Notes: generated by a model from the sequence alone, not told the origin. A DNA stretch of 64,000 nt from Bacteroidales bacterium (GCA_017480785.1 JAFURZ010000009.1:1-64000), one strand, 5' to 3'; counted from the stretch's first letter, positions 8,598 to 17,498 are shown. Numbers and translations: made by a program.

Positions 8598-10796
8598 TTA
8601 CTGACCGGCGGCGCCGGTGCGTGCCTGCCATGCCAGGTCCAGTTTGCCGATGCGCCAGGTGAGGCCGAAGGTGATGTAGCGCGACTTGTTGTGCGACGAC
8701 TCGGTGGAGGCAAACGAGGGGGTGGAGACCGTCATCAGGTAATTGTTGCTGTCGAAGAGGTCGCTGATGTTGAGGTACAGTGAGAGGCGTCCCTTGCAGA
8801 GGGTGGCCGAGGCACCGAGGCCGACGGTGACCGCCTGCTCGGTCTGGCTGTAGAGTCCCAGGGTTGGGTTGCCGTAGCTGATGTTGGCATCGAGGTTCAC
8901 CAGCTGGGCCACCTTGGCCCAGAGGCGGGCGTAGAGCTGCCATGAGGTCATCTCTTGCATAGCCTCCCCCTCGACGGCATAGCCCTGGCGGTAGAGGCTG
9001 GCATTGAGGCTGACGCTGGCCCACGCGGTGGGACGGTAGGTGAAGTTGGCGTCGGCTCCGGCTTTATAGGAGGAGACAATGTTGAAGGGCATGGAATAGG
9101 ATATCACGCGGCCGAGCCAGGGGTCGACGCCGGGGGTCGAGGAGGTGATGCTCTCGATGCCGCCCGTGGTGTAGTTGGCATAACTCTCTATGCCCATGTT
9201 GCCAATCTTCTGGAAATACCTGTTCCAACTAAGGGAGGCCTTGTGGGTGTTGGAGCTGTGCAGACTGCGGTTGCCAACTATGTAGGAGTCGTCGCTATAG
9301 GTGCGGCTGGTGGTGAGGTCGCCGCCCGAGGGGGTGGAGACGGAATAGGAGTAGCGGAGACGGAAATAATGCATCGAGGGGGTGCGGTAGGTGAGGTTGG
9401 CCGAGGGCTCGAGGGTAAAGAAGCGGAAGAGGGTGTCGTCGGGGAAGAGGCCCGTGTTGGAGATGCGGAGCCAGTCGCGCGAGGTGTGCAGGTCGCCGCT
9501 GAGGGTGAGGCGTTCCCATTCGTGGCGCCACGAGAGGCTGAGGTAGAGACTGTTGGTGTAATAGTCGGAGACGTAGTTGCGCAGGGTGTCGGCGGGCAGG
9601 ATGGTGCGGCCGCGGTGATTGTTGCCGTAGGGACGGCCGCCGAGGCGGAGGGAAAACTCGTCGTGAGTGCCGACAGGACGGTTGTAGCGGAGGGTGAAGT
9701 CGACGCTGTTGCGCCGCGTATCGAGGTCGGTGGTGCGGTCGTAGGGCAGCAGCAGCCCCGCGGCATTGCCCTCGGCCAGCGAGATGAGGCGCATCTGGTG
9801 GTAGTCGTTGCCCATGAATTGATAGTTCCACATGCCGCCGAAGGTGAGGTTATGCCCCTTGGCGCCGGGCAGGCGGTGTTTGATGTCGAAGTGGGTGAAG
9901 CCGTTGAAGGCGAGAAAGCTCGACGCGCTACTGTCGAGGTAGTAATAGTGGGCCGTGTCGGGCAGGTAGTCCCACTGCTCGTAGTGGTAGCCGCTGCGGT
10001 CTCCATAATGGCCGTTCAGCATGTTCCACGACATGAGGCTGAAGTCGGTCGTGGAGTCTATCTTGTAGTCCACGTGTATGCTGTTGCTGCCGAAGACGGT
10101 GGCGCCGTGAGAGGCGTAGTCGTAGGTGCGGCGGCTGGTGGTGTCGCCGCCATCGGTGAGCACGTTGCCACCGTTGCCGTCGCTGCCGAAATGGCTGTTG
10201 CTCACGGCCAGATGGAAACTGAACTTCAGGCGGTCGGTGTTGCGCACATAGCTGAACCACGGCGAGACGTAGGGCCGTGAGTTGCCGCTGAGGCCGAGTA
10301 TCCACAGCTCGCTGGTGCGCAGGCGTGCCGAGGTGACAATGTTGACTATATGGTGCCCCTCGTCAACCATATACTTGGCCGAGGGGTTCTTGATTACCTC
10401 GATGCGGGCCAGCGCATCGGCAGGCATACTCTCGAAGAAGGCGCGGAGCGTGGGGCCGTTCATGCCCGTGGGGCGCCCGTTGAGCCACACGTCGACCTGG
10501 TCCGAGCCGCGCATCGTCAGGTTGCCCTCCTCGTCGATTTGCACCGTCGGCGCATTGCGGATGGCATCCCATGCCGTCAGGTCGCGCACCGTCTCGTCGT
10601 TCTCCACGTTGTAGTTCACCACCTCGCCAGTCATGCTGTAGACAGGCTTGGGAGCCGAGACGCTGATTTCCTTCAGCTTCATCATCTTCATCCTGGCGTC
10701 GATGCTGTCGAGGGTGGCCTGGCTGACGCTGTCGGTGGTCTGTGCCTGTGCCACGAACGGCAGCAGGACAAGAAGCAGGGTAAGGGTCTTTTTCAT
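8598..10796 (-). CDS. TonB-receptor-like outer-membrane beta-barrel protein
   Basis: Outer-membrane protein of 732 aa. The signal peptide ends FVAQAQ. Residues about 45-160 form a plug domain (AWDAIRNAPTVQIDEEGN, then GRPTGMNG and IEVIKNPSAKY); the rest is the alternating aromatic pattern of a large barrel (OMP_b-brl_3 type). Unlike SusC proteins it lacks an N-terminal carboxypeptidase-like domain, and no clear TonB box was seen. Its ATG overlaps the stop of the preceding gene (ATGA), making it the last member of a four-gene ECF sigma operon. Likely a transporter or sensor of a substrate related to that sigma factor; the substrate cannot be told from sequence. Confidence 0.8.
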   Translation of the reverse strand: MKKTLTLLLVLLPFVAQAQTTDSVSQATLDSIDARMKMMKLKEISVSAPKPVYSMTGEVVNYNVENDETVRDLTAWDAIRNAPTVQIDEEGNLTMRGSDQVDVWLNGRPTGMNGPTLRAFFESMPADALARIEVIKNPSAKYMVDEGHHIVNIVTSARLRTSELWILGLSGNSRPYVSPWFSYVRNTDRLKFSFHLAVSNSHFGSDGNGGNVLTDGGDTTSRRTYDYASHGATVFGSNSIHVDYKIDSTTDFSLMSWNMLNGHYGDRSGYHYEQWDYLPDTAHYYYLDSSASSFLAFNGFTHFDIKHRLPGAKGHNLTFGGMWNYQFMGNDYHQMRLISLAEGNAAGLLLPYDRTTDLDTRRNSVDFTLRYNRPVGTHDEFSLRLGGRPYGNNHRGRTILPADTLRNYVSDYYTNSLYLSLSWRHEWERLTLSGDLHTSRDWLRISNTGLFPDDTLFRFFTLEPSANLTYRTPSMHYFRLRYSYSVSTPSGGDLTTSRTYSDDSYIVGNRSLHSSNTHKASLSWNRYFQKIGNMGIESYANYTTGGIESITSSTPGVDPWLGRVISYSMPFNIVSSYKAGADANFTYRPTAWASVSLNASLYRQGYAVEGEAMQEMTSWQLYARLWAKVAQLVNLDANISYGNPTLGLYSQTEQAVTVGLGASATLCKGRLSLYLNISDLFDSNNYLMTVSTPSFASTESSHNKSRYITFGLTWRIGKLDLAWQARTGAAGQ

Positions 10797-11320
10797 TGTT
10801 CCTGGTTTAATTCGGTGGAAGTCATGTGTCCGGCTATCTTGAGCGCTTCCTCATCGCTGGTGACGAGGAAGGCAAGAACGACCATGCGGTCGGAAGGGTA
10901 GTAGATGGCATAGTAGCCCTTGTCGCCCGGCAGTCCGTCGGCGTTGAAAATCACCAGGTGCTTGCGCTCGCGCCAAAGCATGGCCGTGGAGTCGGCCTTC
11001 TGCTTTATCTGCTGCGCCATGTCTTCGGGCATTTTCTGTGTGGTGCTATCGGATGGAGTAGTGCGTATCGTTCCATTCATGCGGAGACGCTTCGGCGCGT
11101 AGGGCAGGTCGTGCAACTCGCGCAGCAGGGTACGGTAGACGGCGGAGTCATCGGTCTGCAGGAGGGTGACGCACACGCTGTCGCCACAGTTCAGAGGGTA
11201 TCGCTCGACGCAGTAGGCCTGCACGTCGGGACGTGTGGCATAGCGCTTGTAGAGCCCTGTCTGTGCATTGATGGTAACGGTAGAAAGCAGAAGCAAGACC
11301 AGTGATAATGTTCGTTTCAT
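10793..11320 (-). CDS. Secreted hypothetical protein of the sigma operon
   Basis: 175 aa. The ATG at 11320 overlaps the TGA of the upstream gene and opens a signal peptide (MKRTLSLVLLLLSTVTINAQ), so longer upstream starts are rejected. The mature part has a mixed alpha/beta pattern, one cysteine-containing stretch (YPLNCGDSVCV) and no motif I recognise. Small secreted proteins such as DUF4252 members occupy the same place in other Bacteroidota sigma operons, but I cannot confirm membership. It is coupled by ATGA overlaps to both neighbours, suggesting equal expression with the anti-sigma-like protein and the barrel. Confidence 0.75.
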   Translation of the reverse strand: MKRTLSLVLLLLSTVTINAQTGLYKRYATRPDVQAYCVERYPLNCGDSVCVTLLQTDDSAVYRTLLRELHDLPYAPKRLRMNGTIRTTPSDSTTQKMPEDMAQQIKQKADSTAMLWRERKHLVIFNADGLPGDKGYYAIYYPSDRMVVLAFLVTSDEEALKIAGHMTSTELNQEQ

Positions 11321-11634
11321 GTTCTTTTTATTTCTTTGATATGGTTGATATTGTTGTCTATCAAGGCCATCACGTCGTCGGGCGAGCACTGGCTGTTGCA
11401 GTAGATGCCTGGGGTAGGGGTGGCGGCCTGTGCCTCGTTGGTGCGTGGCAACAGGAGTACAAGAAGCACTGCGGCAGCCGCAGAGACAACGGGGATGGTG
11501 ATGCGCCATACGCTTCTCCGTGCTCTGTCCTCCGTTTTCCGTCCTCCGTGCTCCTTGCGACGCAGCGCGTTGGCGGCATGTATCTGTTCTATCAAATTGT
11601 CGGTATTCATAATATTGGTCTTTCGATTCTTCAT
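11317..11634 (-). CDS. Probable anti-sigma or sigma-operon membrane protein
   Basis: 105 aa (97 aa if the ATG at 11610, giving MNTDNLIEQIHAANALRRKE, is used; I cannot decide). It has an N-terminal helical cytosolic part, one transmembrane helix (about residues 48-62, SAAAAVLLVLLL) and a short periplasmic tail with two cysteines. Position directly after an ECF sigma gene, topology and size fit an anti-sigma factor, though no ASD/FecR domain is visible. The linker between the start and the helix (about residues 25-40) is encoded by six 7-bp repeats at 11513-11554, an in-frame insertion of low-complexity DNA. Confidence 0.65.
   Translation of the reverse strand: MKNRKTNIMNTDNLIEQIHAANALRRKEHGGRKTEDRARRSVWRITIPVVSAAAAVLLVLLLPRTNEAQAATPTPGIYCNSQCSPDDVMALIDNNINHIKEIKRT
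11513..11554 (-). repeat. 7-bp tandem repeat inside a gene
   Basis: On the minus strand: GGAGCAC, GGAGGAC, GGAAAAC, GGAGGAC, AGAGCAC, GGAGAAG, six units with exact 7-bp period. It stays in frame because 42 bp is a multiple of three. The same kind of array is found at 57888-57936. Confidence 0.75.
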
Positions 11635-12111
11635 TCACCATTCACTGCTCACCATCCTGCGAAGTTTCTCTTTGATGCGTCCGATGCGTGTGGTGACGTT
11701 GCTTTGACTGATGCCCAGCAGTCGTCCTATCTCGTCGGTGGAAAAGCCGTCGAGGTAGAGGTCTATCAACCGTTTGTCGCCGGCCGGCAGCATTGCGATA
11801 AGGGCTTTCATGTGTGCCGCCTGCTCGCGGAGGGCCGCATCTTCGGGCAGGTCGAAGCCGTCGAGCGGTACCGTGGCTACCTGCCGCAGCCTCCCTCGTC
11901 GCCAGCTGATGGCGGTATTCAGGGCTACGCGGTAAAGCCATGTGATGGGCCGATGCTCCGGACGGTAATCTTTCCATCCCATCCACAGATGCATCAGTAT
12001 CTCCTGACGCAGGTCCTCGCGCTCCTCCGCTTCGCGGCAGAACGAACGACACACGTGGGTGATTGCCGCCTCGTGCTTCTCTATCAGTTCTATGAAGGGG
12101 TGCTCGTCCAT
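11635..12111 (-). CDS. ECF-type RNA polymerase sigma factor
   Basis: Sigma-70 family factor of 158 aa, the usual ECF size. Region 2 spans about residues 8-75 (CREAEEREDLRQEILMHLW, then PITWLYRVALNTAISWRR). Region 4 is at about 100-155 with the helix-turn-helix FSTDEIGRLLGISQSNVTTR, recognising -35 elements. It heads an operon of a probable anti-sigma protein, a secreted protein and an outer-membrane barrel, an arrangement common in Bacteroidota for envelope or nutrient response. Its last codons and stop lie in a GTGAATG-type 7-bp repeat. No TAnnTTTG promoter is evident upstream, so autoregulation through an ECF promoter is possible. Confidence 0.92.
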   Translation of the reverse strand: MDEHPFIELIEKHEAAITHVCRSFCREAEEREDLRQEILMHLWMGWKDYRPEHRPITWLYRVALNTAISWRRGRLRQVATVPLDGFDLPEDAALREQAAHMKALIAMLPAGDKRLIDLYLDGFSTDEIGRLLGISQSNVTTRIGRIKEKLRRMVSSEW

Positions 12112-12197
12112 TGCATCGTGAGATGTTTACACCCTTATTAAACGAAAAAAACGACGAAATGTCACACCGACGGCAAAAAAAACAAGAGCAGAAACGG

Positions 12198-13742
12198 CTA
12201 CTCCTCGCTGTCGTCAAAGAAAATGCTGTACCACTTGCGTGGTGTGGCGGCAGGAGCCACTTCTTCTGTGGCGAGGTGACACAGCGTGTTGTCGAGGGCC
12301 TCCTGGTTGTCGCTGAGCACCATCAGGCGGTCGCCTTCCTGCAGTACCGTCTTGCCCGTGGGGACGAAGTAGCTTTCGCCCCTTTTCACCATGATGGCGA
12401 GAGTCTGCGACGGCAGGCGCAAATCCATCAGATGCACTCCGTGCTCAAGCATGGAGGCGGTAATCTCCACCTCGGTGGAGACCGACTTGATTTCCTCGGG
12501 GAAGTCGATGTCGAATTCGGACGAGGCAGTACGCGGGTTCTCCTCGGGCGGCTCCGATACCCCGAGCCACTTGGCCATCAAGGGCAATGTGGTGCCCTGC
12601 ACCACGAGGCTTACCAGGGTGCAGAGGAACACAATGTTGAACATCAGGTTGCTGTGCGGCACGCCAGCGGCCCGACAGGTGATGGCGAAGATGATGGGTA
12701 CCGCACCCCGCAGCCCCACCCACGAGACAAAGAGGCGGTCCTTGAAAGTGTATTGGCGGAACGGCACCATCGAGAGGAATACGGCCAGTGGACGTGTGAC
12801 GAATATCATCACGAAGCTGACAATCAATCCCGGCAGAAGAACGGTCTTCAGCTCCGAGGGATTGACCAGCAGTCCCAGCGTGAGAAACATCGAGAGCTGT
12901 GCCAGCCAGGTGATGCCGTCGAAGAAGTTGCGCGTGGAGCGCCGGTGAACGAACTTGCTGTTCCCCAGCACGAGACCGGCAATGTAGACGGCCAGAAAGC
13001 TGTTGCCCTTCATGTAGAAGGTGGCGGCAAAGACAAAGAATGAGCCCGCCAGCACGAGAATGGGGTAGAGGGCTACGTTGTCGATGTTAATCCTGTTGAC
13101 AATCCACACCAGCGCTTTGCCGAAGAGCCATCCCGCAACGGTACCCACCGTCAGTTGTACCGCCAGCATGCCCAGTGCCGACCACCAGTTGGGGGTGCCC
13201 CCTTGTTGCACAAGACTGATGAAGGTGAGCACCATGACGTAGGCCATCGGGTCGTTGGCTCCGCTCTCCAGCTCCAGTGTGGGACGCAGGTTGTGTTTCA
13301 ATCGAAGTCCCTTGCCCCGCAGGATGGAAAAAACCGAAGCCGAGTCGGTGCTGCTCATGGTCGATGCTAGCAACAGGCAGAGCATCAACCCCATGCCAAG
13401 CCGATGGTCGAGTGCGAAATAGAGCACCACGCCGGTGCTGACGGCGGTGAGGAGCACTCCTGCGGTGGCCAGCGTCACGCCAGGACCGAATACAGGCTTG
13501 ATGTCCGCAATCTTGGTGTCGAGTCCGCCGGAGAAGAGGATGGCGCTGAGGGCCACCGTGCCCACCATTTGGGCCACGGCGTTGTTGTCGAAGCGGATTC
13601 CCAGGCCGTCGCTTCCGAAGATCATGCCCACCCCGAGAAAAAGGAGCAGGGCGGGCACGCCGAAACGGCTGCCCGCCTTGCCCGCCAGTATGCTGGCAAA
13701 GAAGAGGAGAGATAATACCAGTAGGACGAATTCTATTTGCAT
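12198..13742 (-). CDS. Potassium/proton antiporter, CPA1 family (NhaP2/CvrA-like)
   Basis: Inner-membrane antiporter of 514 aa. The ATG at 13742 starts directly with the first membrane helix; longer in-frame extensions are Arg-rich and not credible. About 12-13 helices cover residues 1-395, including the ELESGANDPMAYV motif typical of the CPA1/NhaP2 core. A cytosolic RCK_C (TrkA-C) domain follows at about 425-495 (TASMLEHGVHLMDLRLPSQ), as in K+/H+ antiporters responsive to nucleotide ligands. It overlaps the preceding gene by 10 bp and is the last gene of a minus-strand operon of small membrane proteins. Ion preference (K+ versus Na+) is inferred from family only. Confidence 0.88.
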   Translation of the reverse strand: MQIEFVLLVLSLLFFASILAGKAGSRFGVPALLLFLGVGMIFGSDGLGIRFDNNAVAQMVGTVALSAILFSGGLDTKIADIKPVFGPGVTLATAGVLLTAVSTGVVLYFALDHRLGMGLMLCLLLASTMSSTDSASVFSILRGKGLRLKHNLRPTLELESGANDPMAYVMVLTFISLVQQGGTPNWWSALGMLAVQLTVGTVAGWLFGKALVWIVNRINIDNVALYPILVLAGSFFVFAATFYMKGNSFLAVYIAGLVLGNSKFVHRRSTRNFFDGITWLAQLSMFLTLGLLVNPSELKTVLLPGLIVSFVMIFVTRPLAVFLSMVPFRQYTFKDRLFVSWVGLRGAVPIIFAITCRAAGVPHSNLMFNIVFLCTLVSLVVQGTTLPLMAKWLGVSEPPEENPRTASSEFDIDFPEEIKSVSTEVEITASMLEHGVHLMDLRLPSQTLAIMVKRGESYFVPTGKTVLQEGDRLMVLSDNQEALDNTLCHLATEEVAPAATPRKWYSIFFDDSEE

Positions 13743-14263
13743 AGCTGTTGTATTGCTGCAACCTCTGTGCCAAGGAGCACCACCACTCCGGTCTCCGGGT
13801 CGAAATGGCCCGTGTCGTACCGCCCGGCCTGCAGCAGCGCCACGGCGCCGTCGTGGCTTTTCAGTATGTGCACCGCACCGTTGGACGAGACGGTAGGCAT
13901 CACGGTGGCCAGTGCCGCGAGGTTGCCGCTGCCGAGGATGTCGACACAATGCTGGTAGTCGGTTACGCTAAGGTAGACCATTTTGTCTTTCATCCGGCTG
14001 TGGGTCGGCACATAAAGGTAATGCCACAGGGCCCCGCTGAGGGTCATCGCCGTCAGCAGTATGCCCACTGCCGTCGTGATGGCGCACACGGTCAGGGTGG
14101 CGGTCTGCATGCTGTCGCTCAGGTCGGCCTTGAACAGCAGTATCAGCAGTCCGGCACCTATGGCCAGCAGTATCAACCCGCTAAAGGGTGAATTGTGCCG
14201 CCGTACTATTTTCCCGCCCATCTCGGCGGCGATATATTCATTGATTGTCTGTTTCTTTTCCAT
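13733..14263 (-). CDS. Hypothetical two-helix membrane protein
   Basis: 176 aa. Residues 26-45 (FSGLILLAIGAGLLILLF) and 52-77 form two membrane helices; the C-terminal ~90 residues are a soluble domain (from KDKMVYLSVTDYQHC). No family recognised. It starts 6 bp after the stop of another small membrane protein with a similar two-helix layout and overlaps the antiporter start by 10 bp, so translational coupling with the antiporter is likely. The pair may be divergent paralogues. Confidence 0.75.
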   Translation of the reverse strand: MEKKQTINEYIAAEMGGKIVRRHNSPFSGLILLAIGAGLLILLFKADLSDSMQTATLTVCAITTAVGILLTAMTLSGALWHYLYVPTHSRMKDKMVYLSVTDYQHCVDILGSGNLAALATVMPTVSSNGAVHILKSHDGAVALLQAGRYDTGHFDPETGVVVLLGTEVAAIQQLCK

Positions 14264-14269
14264 TCTGTT

Positions 14270-14764
14270 TTAATTCTTTGTGTTTTTATTAATGATTATT
14301 TCCGTTAGCGGCACATACCGCTTGCCTTCCACGCGGGTCAGCTGCGAATAGTAGCAGCGCTCCTCGCGGTCGCTGTATCGCACCAAGGCCAGCTCAGGCT
14401 TGGCCTGCCGTTTGATGGCCTCAAGCGCCTTCTCGTCGTGGGCTTCCAGGGCTGCGACCAAGGCCTGCTCCTGTGCTGTAGCATAGTAGGCATAGGTGGG
14501 TTCCAACACGGCGTGTAGCTCGCGGCTGTAGGGACGGCGCGAGTCGCCGAACAGCCAGTAACACAACACCGTCAGCAGACTGCATCCGCCCACGATAATG
14601 CCACCCACCAGTGCCGACGAGCCGCCGTCGGAGAGGTTGGGAAGGAAAATATAAAGCACGCCGCACAGGACGCCAATCGCCGTCAACACCCACGACGACC
14701 ATAGGGGTAGCAGCGTACGGCGTATCTCTGGAAGTTTGTAGATTGATTTTCTGATGTATTCCAT
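14270..14764 (-). CDS. Hypothetical two-helix membrane protein
   Basis: 164 aa with a short basic N-terminus, membrane helices at about 24-42 (WVLTAIGVLCGVLYIFL) and 50-70, and a soluble C-terminal half with an Ala/Glu-rich helix (ATAQEQALVAALEAHDEKALE) that resembles a TPR-like or coiled-coil helix. No known family. It precedes the similarly built 13733-14263 gene by 6 bp, in the same operon as the antiporter. Confidence 0.75.
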   Translation of the reverse strand: MEYIRKSIYKLPEIRRTLLPLWSSWVLTAIGVLCGVLYIFLPNLSDGGSSALVGGIIVGGCSLLTVLCYWLFGDSRRPYSRELHAVLEPTYAYYATAQEQALVAALEAHDEKALEAIKRQAKPELALVRYSDREERCYYSQLTRVEGKRYVPLTEIIINKNTKN

Positions 14765-14891
14765 AACTTTTATGCTGTTGTTTCATTCCATAGTATGAAC
14801 CATGATGCCTTTCCGCGTACAACAGGAGTGTACGCACACAGGCAGGACATTCATCGGATGTCTTGTACAAAGGAAGGGAGAAACAGCAGCA

Positions 14892-15233
14892 TCAGAGCCT
14901 GAGACACTTCAGCAGGTAGATGTAGCCGCGATGGACGTAGGCTCTGGACGCAATCGAGGAGGCCATCGGCCGTGCAAACACCGCGTGGTGGGTGACCGTA
15001 AAGGTGGCCGTGCCCGTCGGCGTCTCGTGTAGCACGCGTACCGTCGTGGGAGGTGTCAGCAAACAGCCACCGGGGGCGGCCAGCACATCGTGCATGCCGA
15101 TATCCTCCCACTGTGGACGCTCCATCTGGCTGCCGTTTGACAGTACCGCTGTCGCCGTAGGCTCGTTTCCAGCCCGCAGCGGAAGCACACATATCAGTGC
15201 CAACAGCAGTAGTATCAGCCTTTTGAGTCGCAT
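14892..15233 (-). CDS. Small secreted hypothetical protein
   Basis: 113 aa. The ATG at 15233 begins a signal peptide (MRLKRLILLLLALICVLPLRA); the earlier in-frame ATG at 15269 lies upstream of the -7 promoter box and is rejected. The mature domain is about 90 residues of beta-rich sequence without recognised motifs. It has its own promoter and is the first gene of the minus-strand run ending in the antiporter; 127 bp separate it from the next gene, so they may be separate units. Confidence 0.65.
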   Translation of the reverse strand: MRLKRLILLLLALICVLPLRAGNEPTATAVLSNGSQMERPQWEDIGMHDVLAAPGGCLLTPPTTVRVLHETPTGTATFTVTHHAVFARPMASSIASRAYVHRGYIYLLKCLRL

Positions 15234-15255
15234 GGTACATCTACCTAACCTGTTG

Positions 15256-15263
15256 CAAAGATA
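15256..15263 (-). promoter_or_regulatory. -7 box for the small secreted protein gene
   Basis: TATCTTTG on the minus strand followed by CAACAGG, about 22 bases upstream of the ATG at 15233. Its position rules out the longer start at 15269. Confidence 0.75.
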
Positions 15264-15693
15264 CAACATTTTTAGAAAACCTGTAGTGATTGATTCTTAC
15301 GTGCCAGCGGAAGTGGTGATTCCAGGACGAACCAGTCAAATACTATTTGGACTGTGGTGAATTATATAATAAGCATATTTAAATATGTTTAATCTATAAT
15401 TTTTGTATAAATAACAGAGCTTTAGTTCGGTATGGTAATATTTTAATTCTATGATTGTTGAAAACAATCTGAATTGAACATTAATAAATAAAGCTTATTC
15501 CGGATATAGATTAGATATCAAGCTGAAAAAATATACTTGATATTATAGTTTTTTTGTATTTTTGTAGTCTAAAAAAATAAGACATGATAAATGGTGAATT
15601 AATAGAGAAACAGATGGTGCTTGGGTACAGCGATAGACTGTCTAAAGGCCCTCGATAGCCCCAATTATTTTTTGCCATTTCAGAAAGAATGCG
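15264..15693. other. AT-rich spacer at left edge of restriction island
   Basis: Base composition switches here from about 60 percent GC to strongly AT-rich. A 24-codon ORF (15584-15658, MINGELIEKQMVLGYSDR then LSKGPR and stop) follows a TATTTTTG-like box near 15556; it may be a truncated gene or a short leader peptide. I see no tRNA, att site or insertion sequence end in the stretch. Confidence 0.5.
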
Positions 15694-15701
15694 TATCTTT
15701 G
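15671..15701 (+). promoter_or_regulatory. Promoter of the restriction-modification operon
   Basis: TTTG (15671-15674), 19-base spacer, TATCTTTG (15694-15701). The leader to the methyltransferase ATG at 15765 is about 60 nt. Confidence 0.8.
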
Positions 15702-15764
15702 CAAATTGAAATAATTACAGGTTGTAAACATAAGACATTATACAAACAGAGAAATAACAACACA

Positions 15765-16661
15765 ATGAAAGCGAAACCATTTATCAAATGGGTGGGCGGA
15801 AAGGGCCAACTCATAGAACAACTGGAAGCGTTGCTTCCCGCTGACTTTGACAAATGGGAGAACGTCACTTACATTGAGCCTTTTGTGGGCGGAGGAGCTA
15901 TGCTTTTCTATATGCTTCAGAGACACTCCAATATCAAGTCGGTTGTCATCAATGACATCAATGAAGATTTGACTACATGTTATAAAGTAGTGCGTGACAA
16001 CCCAATGATGTTGGTCGATTCTCTTTCTGAAATTCAAAAAGAGTATTATTCTCTTCAGTCGGAGAACTTGCGCAAGCAGTTCTTTATGCTGATGCGTGAG
16101 GAGTTTAACAGCAAAACACTTGAGCCAATCCGAAACACCACACTGTTTTTCTTTCTCAACAGGACCTGCTTTAATGGGCTTTACCGAGTGAACAAATCGG
16201 GGTTGTTTAATGTTCCTTTCGGGAAGTACGAGACACCAACCATCTGCGACCCCGTTACAATATTTGCAGATAGTGAAGTGCTACAGAATGTTGAAATAAT
16301 GACTGGCGACTATCAGAGAACATTCAAAAAAGCCCAAGGTAATACGTTTTTTTATTTTGACCCTCCTTATCGTCCATTGAATAACACCTCCAGTTTCAAC
16401 GACTACACAAAAGATGCTTTCAACGATTTTGCTCAGGAACGTTTGAAAAAGTTCTGTGACCGCATTGAGAAGGCAGGGTATTCGTTTATGCTGAGCAATT
16501 CGGATTGTAGCGATATGTTCTTCGATGATCTGTATGCACAATATATTATTGACCGAGTATGGGCTTCTCGCAACGTGAATGCCAATCCAACAAAGCGAGG
16601 AAAACTAACTGAAATCCTTGTTCATAATTATCAAGAAACAAAACAAACATTACGGGCATAA
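15765..16661 (+). CDS. dpnM: DNA adenine N6-methyltransferase, DpnM/Dam family
   Basis: Protects host DNA by methylating adenine in GATC (specificity inferred from the family and the linked DpnII-like endonuclease). 298 aa, normal for D12-class alpha methyltransferases. KWVGGKGQL (8-16) and EPFVGGGA (38-45) form the S-adenosylmethionine-binding motif; DPPY (199-202) is the catalytic motif; the C-terminal NPTKRGKLTEILVHN block is also typical. Start at ATG 15765 gives MKAKPFIKWVGGKG; a longer in-frame start would overlap the promoter. The stop is followed after one base by the endonuclease ATG, so methyltransferase and nuclease are tightly coupled. Confidence 0.93.
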   Translation: MKAKPFIKWVGGKGQLIEQLEALLPADFDKWENVTYIEPFVGGGAMLFYMLQRHSNIKSVVINDINEDLTTCYKVVRDNPMMLVDSLSEIQKEYYSLQSENLRKQFFMLMREEFNSKTLEPIRNTTLFFFLNRTCFNGLYRVNKSGLFNVPFGKYETPTICDPVTIFADSEVLQNVEIMTGDYQRTFKKAQGNTFFYFDPPYRPLNNTSSFNDYTKDAFNDFAQERLKKFCDRIEKAGYSFMLSNSDCSDMFFDDLYAQYIIDRVWASRNVNANPTKRGKLTEILVHNYQETKQTLRA

Positions 16662-16662
16662 A

Positions 16663-17493
16663 ATGGCTGCACACACGAAAGAACAATTTGAATTGTTTAT
16701 GTCCCAGTTGCACGAGACTAACGCTACTCTTGACTTTTATTGCGATTTTCCCAAGATTGCAAAGAATGTAGCTGACATCGAAATCAGTCTTAATACATTA
16801 AACTATCTCATCGGAAAAGATGATTTGCGCTCTGCTGTGCAAGCACTTTGGGATAGAGACAAACGAGTGTTTGAGGTGATGGATATTCTTATTGCAACTC
16901 GCAAAAAGGACGATAAAAAATACATTGACAATGATGGCTCGATGCATTCAATCCATTCTCTGTTCAGTTCGGTTGACGGTGTGATGAAATTTATTGAGGG
17001 TACGGGTCTTGATAAGGTGTTCAGAAACAAGGATGTCAAAGATCTCGTGGATTATGTGTATGGGGTTGAAACTGGATTAGATACTAACGCTCGGAAGAAC
17101 AGAAGCGGCGCCATTACAGAGACACTTGTCGCTCGTATCTTCGACAATGCTGGAATTAGCTATCGTGAACAAGTCTCTTCTAAAGAATTTCCAGCCATCT
17201 CAGCAGTGTTAGGTGCCGACCAAAAAGTGTTTGATTTTGCCATTGTATCTCATGGCAAAACCTACCTTATTGAGGTGAATTTCTACTCTGGTGGCGGTTC
17301 CAAGCTAAATGAAGTGGCGCGTTCCTACACCGATGTTGCGCCAAAAGTGAACGGGGTACCTGGATTCGAGTTTGTCTGGATAACTGATGGCGAAGGGTGG
17401 AACAGCGCTAGGAATAAACTGGAAGAAGCCTTTGCTGCTATTCCAAACATCTACAATCTTACATCGATCAAGGATTTTCTCTTAAAAATATAA
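16663..17493 (+). CDS. dpnB: Type II restriction endonuclease, DpnII/MboI family
   Basis: Cleaves unmethylated GATC (inferred from family). 276 aa, matching DpnII size. The C-terminal nuclease core has D191 (KVFDFAIV) and E204-x-N206 (YLIEVNFYSGGG), the DpnII form of the PD-(D/E)xK site, preceded by the family block KNRSGAITETLV (145-156). The start at 16663 is one base after the methyltransferase stop; the upstream extension would overlap that gene. It lies between two methyltransferases and an unknown protein in one AT-rich operon. The gene contains two GATC sites of its own (17041 and 17467). Confidence 0.92.
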   Translation: MAAHTKEQFELFMSQLHETNATLDFYCDFPKIAKNVADIEISLNTLNYLIGKDDLRSAVQALWDRDKRVFEVMDILIATRKKDDKKYIDNDGSMHSIHSLFSSVDGVMKFIEGTGLDKVFRNKDVKDLVDYVYGVETGLDTNARKNRSGAITETLVARIFDNAGISYREQVSSKEFPAISAVLGADQKVFDFAIVSHGKTYLIEVNFYSGGGSKLNEVARSYTDVAPKVNGVPGFEFVWITDGEGWNSARNKLEEAFAAIPNIYNLTSIKDFLLKI

Positions 17494-17498
17494 ATAAC

